The notes below the pieces were generated by a model. It saw only the letters and a list, made by a program, of their open reading frames with translations. It did no database searches and was not told the origin of the DNA. A stretch of DNA of 64,000 bases from Carposina sasakii (lineage: Eukaryota > Arthropoda > Insecta > Lepidoptera > Carposinidae): positions 6,510,001 to 6,574,000 of the forward strand of contig CP053155.1 in NCBI GenBank assembly GCA_014607495.2, given 5' to 3'. A program made the translations under genes and the position numbers. Within the stretch, counting starts at the first letter, position 1; every line of letters starts with the position of its first letter. This document shows positions 59,053-64,000 of this stretch, piece after piece.

Positions 59053-60415
59053 TACTGATTGATAAATACTGCACTGCGTGGTCGGCATTGGTTTTTGCCA
59101 AGTTTACGGACTAGCGCATCTCCATTATGTTCTTCCTCGATGCGAACTGTACCTTCACAAAATTAAATGTTCGCCTATGTACGGGGCACGTGCGCGAATA
59201 TACGTAACTAACATAGGTTATTCGTTCCTTTGTCCTTTACTTTTACAGAAAATGCTTTTACCTACCTAACATTTCTTCATCATTTTTTAGATAGGTATGC
59301 TCATTAAAATAGTAGGATATTCCTAAACTATTGAATAATGTCCATGCAATCTGGAAAAAAGAGCATTAGATTTTCATGAATACCTACTCTACTTTTGTGG
59401 ATTGGTTCCCTGTAGTGGGGTTTTTGCATTCCATTTCTCTTATTACACCCTGTATAAAATTATCTGACAATTACGTAGTTTATACGTAACCAACACGTGA
59501 TAGTTCTCTTGTTTTCTTCGTTTCAAAAAACAAGAACTCAAGCACATTCACGTAACAACAGCGTTACCTACGTAAATTGTGCAAAACACTGAAATGTTTT
59601 GATAAACATGTCAACATTTTTTACTTCCTTTTCCCGAGGAACCGTAATGTAGCTCACGTGCAATATACTAAGACAGATGTAGTCGTTAATGAAATTTATT
59701 GGCGAATCCGAAAGACGACTGTTAGCTGAAATTAGCGGCGTTTATTGTCATGGACATCATAATTATGAGCTCCTGCGTCAATACGCTACTGGACCGTCGA
59801 CGGCAGCTACTGTTCTGTTTGATACAAACAATGTACCTATACAAAGTTATATATATCACTGGTTTATGAAGAGGCAAGATTATCTACTAATAGACTCTGT
59901 TTAAGTACAGTGGTCGCAAACCTTATTATAATCTTAATTGAGGGCAGTCCCAAACTATTTGGTTTTTGCATGACATAGTTAGAGTGGTCTTATCTGCCCA
60001 AACTTTTTATGGTATTAAAATTTCTACACCTCATATATTGTTTTTGTACATGAAGGTAAATATTAATTCATATTTATTATTATTTACTCTTTGATATAAA
60101 GATAAATATTATTTCAAGTTAAAATATAGAGAACGCATGAGAGTATCATTCAGTTAACAAAGAGACTATTTTCGGAGAATTCTCCCTGTTTCGATCTGTT
60201 AACGTTCAAAATGTTATAAATTTAACACCATCTAATGACTCACTATAATTATACTGTGTTCCTTAATAAAATAAGAATATAAATAAATATTATGAACATG
60301 TGTATACGTAAACATGTAAATACATATATACATTTTACTTACCTAATATTACATGTCTATTAACGGCAGTCATCTCTAGAAATGTTAGTCAGAAGTACAG
60401 AACCATGAAAAAGAT

Positions 60416-61100
60416 ATTAATCACGCAGCTACGAGTAACTTTGTTTAGCATAGTATGTATGAGGGGTCATAGTTGTAAGAGTATTTCTTATGCTCAAAGG
60501 ACTCTTTGCAGATGTGTTTTTTACTCTACAGCAGCACGATTCTAGTGAGGACGCGGATCAGAGAACAGGAATATTTAGTTACAGGCTAATTATTATTAAT
60601 AATTAGGTAATAATTAGGTAGGTATGTGCCGCAGTTACAAAAACAATTATTTTCATTCAAAAACCAGTATATATGCCACACAGAAATAAACATATTTTCC
60701 TACTGAAAGTAGAATTTATTCATAAAACATTTATCTAGTCGCATGGTATATTTGAATGAAATGTCTCCAGCAACCGTGCAGGTCGGCACCCTGAAGGAGA
60801 CAAATTGGTAGGTATATTAACTATCCACTATGCTCTACAATGTAGGTACGTGTGTAAGACACGTCTTTGATCCACGTTAAAATGGTAAATTAAACTGAAT
60901 CCTTACGATATTAGTACTTTATCTGTTAATAAAACTATCGACTTAAAAGTTTTATACGTATATATATTTCATACCTATATAGGTATGAAATAATAGAATC
61001 TACATATTACCCAATTGTAATAGATACCTAAACGATTTAAAGTTACTCGGTATATGTATAGGTAATCACGGGTACACAAGTATACACTCAATAACTAAAT
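60416..61100 (+). other. about 680-bp block absent from the first copy
   Basis: Between 'ccatgaaaaagata' and 'aataacat(t/c)aattaaacatc' the second copy has about 680 extra bases, where the first has about 14. The block has no coding frame and no repeat recognised in the window. It includes a 26-base perfect palindrome (60966-60991; halves meet at cctatatagg). Insertion here or deletion there cannot be decided. Confidence 0.85.
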
Positions 61101-62443
61101 AACATTAATTAAACATCCAAGACTTCATAATAATTAATAGGTACTCCTCACTCATTACTTTGATCAAATAGAAGAGTGTTTATTTCCTCAATCAAAGCGG
61201 AACGCCAAACCGCCGCCGGCCGATGTTTGAAAGAAATATGGAAAAGCTTCGGAAGTGGGCATTCTTGGCGAGCAGCCAACTCTGGATACACAGGCATAGG
61301 TAAAACATCCCTCCGACAGAGCTTCGGGAACGTTACAACCCCTATACGCACCCCAATTTTATTTTATTACACAAACTTTATCATAAATTGTGATATGTAG
61401 TGTATACCATAATATTGCCATCGCTAGAGAAATTATACTATCATTTGCAAGACTACCTACTTTGGAAATTTTATGAGAGGAAAATTTGTATGATAAAAAT
61501 GTAATGCATATAACAAAACTGTATCTAGAATATCTACCGGAGCCTTTTATATAAGAGGTAGGAAAATAAGAATATAAATAAATAAATATTTACAAACCTT
61601 ACACTAAAGTGTTGGTTAGTAGGTACATGGTGGGTGAACAGCAAAAACATCGTAAAACAACTGATTAAGGTAAAACCGTCGTTTAAAATTTAATCAACTG
61701 TTGGCGAACTCGGGCCTTAAGATGCCTAAATTAATGAGACTATTTGATTATTATTTGTTTGTCTACCTATATGCAACGAGTTAAAGAGCAGAATTAGTTT
61801 ATTAACTCTGAAATAATTTCGCGTCTAGTGGGTAGAGCATCAATGCACTAAACCTGCCACGAGCTACACCGACATTTTATAAAGAGCCGTCCGGGCGGGA
61901 AAAGGAATAGCCTCAATAAAGCCAAGACACGTATTTGCAAGTAAAATGGCAATAGCTGGGCGACAGCCGACAGGCACTTTCCGCCTTCCACTTTTTGATA
62001 CAGTAATATTGTGCTTATTTCATATTCATGAGCTTATTTCGTAAATTAATTATGATATCAAAGCTGAGTAGTTTAGAATAATATCTATAGGTTTATTATT
62101 TGAGGAATAAATAAATGGGTTAACGGGAAAACTTGGCAATATAAGATTCGGAAGAAACCATATGTGCCGACCACATAAATAAGGAGATAAGGGTAGGAAT
62201 ATGATGACGATGACCTACGGACTAAGAGAGACACTGCTCTACCTCTATCGCTATCTCCATAATATGACATTGTAACATGTTCTAAATTCAATCATAAGTA
62301 TTCTAAAACGTTAACACCTAGCGGACGTCTATTCTTGATACAACCTCTAACAATATTGTTAGATCATTCTATTTATATAATCTACCTTCCTGGCATTAAC
62401 CAGTCGTAAGTACGATCGAGTTATATAGGTAGTATTATCTAAA

Positions 62444-62709
62444 TACAGGGTGTAACAAAAAGGGTATGTTAAGCGAAAAGCTACGTAAATAGTCCACAGT
62501 GTCGAGAACCTATCCACAAAATTTGAGACTCGAAATCACATGTTTATTTTTCAAGATTGTATGAAAATTCCTGAGATATTAAAAAATTCTTCATACTATC
62601 CGGAAAAATAAATATGTGATTTCGAGTATCAAATTTTGTGGATAGGTTCTTTACATTGGGTTATTTACGTAACTTCTCACTTAACATACCCTTTTTGTTA
62701 CACCCTGTA
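62444..62709. mobile_element. palindromic MITE, copy of 21617-21880
   Basis: It has the same tacagggtgtaac termini. A few substitutions and a short indel in the left arm separate the copies. Confidence 0.85.
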
Positions 62710-63036
62710 TAATTTTAGGACTAGGTTAATTCAGTTTATCTATAACTTAATGATTTTATAATCTAATGTTTCCCAACTTGTCAAGTTCGGCTCATTATAA
62801 TTCCAACAGCGTTGACCTGAAGTTTTATAATTTACTTGGCTAATCTTATTTATTTTCATTCAAAAAGTATTGATTGTGTAAAACGAATATACTGGTAAAT
62901 TCAATAGCTATTGCTGAAATTATCAGCCGCTTAACGTGAAGACTACCTATATAATAACCACTGCACATATGTATATTTCAGTACAAGCAAAACATAAATA
63001 CATATTACAGACCAATATGTAAGTACTTATTGTCTT

Positions 63037-63790
63037 ATGGTTATAGCGGCTGGCACGGTTTGCAGTGGTCGTGGTTTCGATTCCCACTCGTGTGAAGAAT
63101 TTTAATAATTTTAAATAGATTAATAATTTTATAATATATAATATCTTAACTAAGATAAATTTATAAAAACACTACTTCTCCATTTATATAATCCGTTAGG
63201 ATATGGTTGATCGTTTCATTTTTAAACATTGTGCTGAGGGATTCAGCTTTGTTTGCCGAGATTTGGCTAGTGTATAGCTATCGGGATGAAGAATAACGTT
63301 GCCAATATGTAATTTAGAAAAGAGATGGTAAAATTTGTCATCCGTAAAATTGACCCGGTGGCTTAGTGGTTATAGCGGCTGGCACGGTTTGCAGTGGTCG
63401 TGGGTTCGATTCCCACTCGGGTGAAGAATTTTTCCATTTTCTTTGTTAATAATTTTATAATATATAATATCTTGACTAAGATAAATTTATAAAAACACTT
63501 CTCCATTATTATAATCCGTTAGGATATGATTGATCGTTTCATCTTTAAACATTGTGCTGAGAGATTCAGCTTTGTTTGCCGAGATTTGGCTAGTGTATAG
63601 CTATCGGGATGAAGAATATCGTTGCCAATATGTAATTTAGAAAGAGATGGTAAAATTCGTCATCCGAGTATTGACCCGGTGGCTTAGTGGTTATAGCGGC
63701 TGGCACGGTTTGCAGTGGTCGTGGGTTCGGTTCCCACTCGGGTGAAGAATTTTTTCCATTTTCTTTATTAATAATTTTGTAACTTATTGT
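63037..63790 (+). repeat. tandem tRNA-derived SINE array, copy of 22211-22885
   Basis: Three heads (near 63039, 63350 and 63672) are spaced about 320 bases apart. The second and third have intact A and near-intact B boxes (TGGCTTAGTGG; GGTTCG(A/G)TTCC). Units are more complete than in the first-segment copy, which has short deletions. Confidence 0.85.
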
Positions 63791-64000
63791 CATGTAAATA
63801 GTATTTACAGTTTTATAAATAAAATTACTACGCGTAACAAGATGCCCTATCATATCAAAATAGTATGATGTCTATGCTAAAAATAATGCAGGTACAGACC
63901 CGAGACTGGTCAGTTGCCAGCATGGCTGCCAACTAGGTGAACTACTCGACAGTGCACCACAAAGACCCCTGCGCGCTCACCTTATCATTTTAAAATTTAG

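Larger units (their letters stand above)
56191..64000 (+). repeat. second copy of the 7-kb segment
   Basis: It begins directly after the gap and follows 16019-23091 in order to the window edge. Copies share every embedded repeat and differ by sparse substitutions and short indels, as expected of two haplotypes. One large difference is the extra block at about 60416-61100. Confidence 0.95.

Overview
The window is animal nuclear DNA, almost certainly from a moth or butterfly (Lepidoptera). It is AT-rich with one intron-rich gene, and most of the rest is recognisable transposon debris: tRNA-headed SINEs, 3' ends of LINEs with the lepidopteran 'cagcagtggact' tail, hAT and other MITEs, an LTR element, a Tc1/mariner-type transposase and several dispersed repeats typical of lepidopteran genomes. 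No bacterial features are present.

Layout. 1-39 kb has no confidently supported host gene. It holds scattered repeats, a four-copy 129-bp tandem repeat (11.3-11.8 kb), a foldback element (12.07-12.43 kb), a non-autonomous LTR element (30.4-32.3 kb) and a cluster of inverted repeats (37.9-39.1 kb) just upstream of the gene. 39.3-54.9 kb carries one plus-strand gene in at least 15 exons. It encodes an N-terminal FHA domain, a long charged linker, and an SF1B (Upf1/Sen1/senataxin-type) RNA/DNA helicase core. All exon phases agree, except for one apparent missing base in exon 2. The 3' end is not seen and probably lies in or beyond a 500-N assembly gap (55691-56190). Its introns hold a GC-rich repeat, MITEs, a broken DD82E-type transposase gene, and a terminal-inverted-repeat element carrying a lone retrotransposon Gag-like ORF and a 62-bp hairpin. 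After the gap, 56191-64000 repeats 16019-23091 almost base for base, apart from a roughly 680-bp insertion/deletion. This looks more like an alternative haplotype placed in tandem by the assembler than a true duplication, though that is not proven.

The most unusual observation is inside the helicase gene. Minisatellites have grown from its splice junctions: the exon 9 donor (ten copies of about 87 bp, each with a GTACGT donor and nine with a TGACGTCA palindrome), the exon 11 acceptor (about 68 bp) and the exon 14 donor (about 34 bp). Weaker tandem repeats follow the donors of exons 12 and 15.

Limits: exon borders were read by eye from reading frame, GT/AG sites and helicase motifs. Repeat family names are from memory, without database searches.
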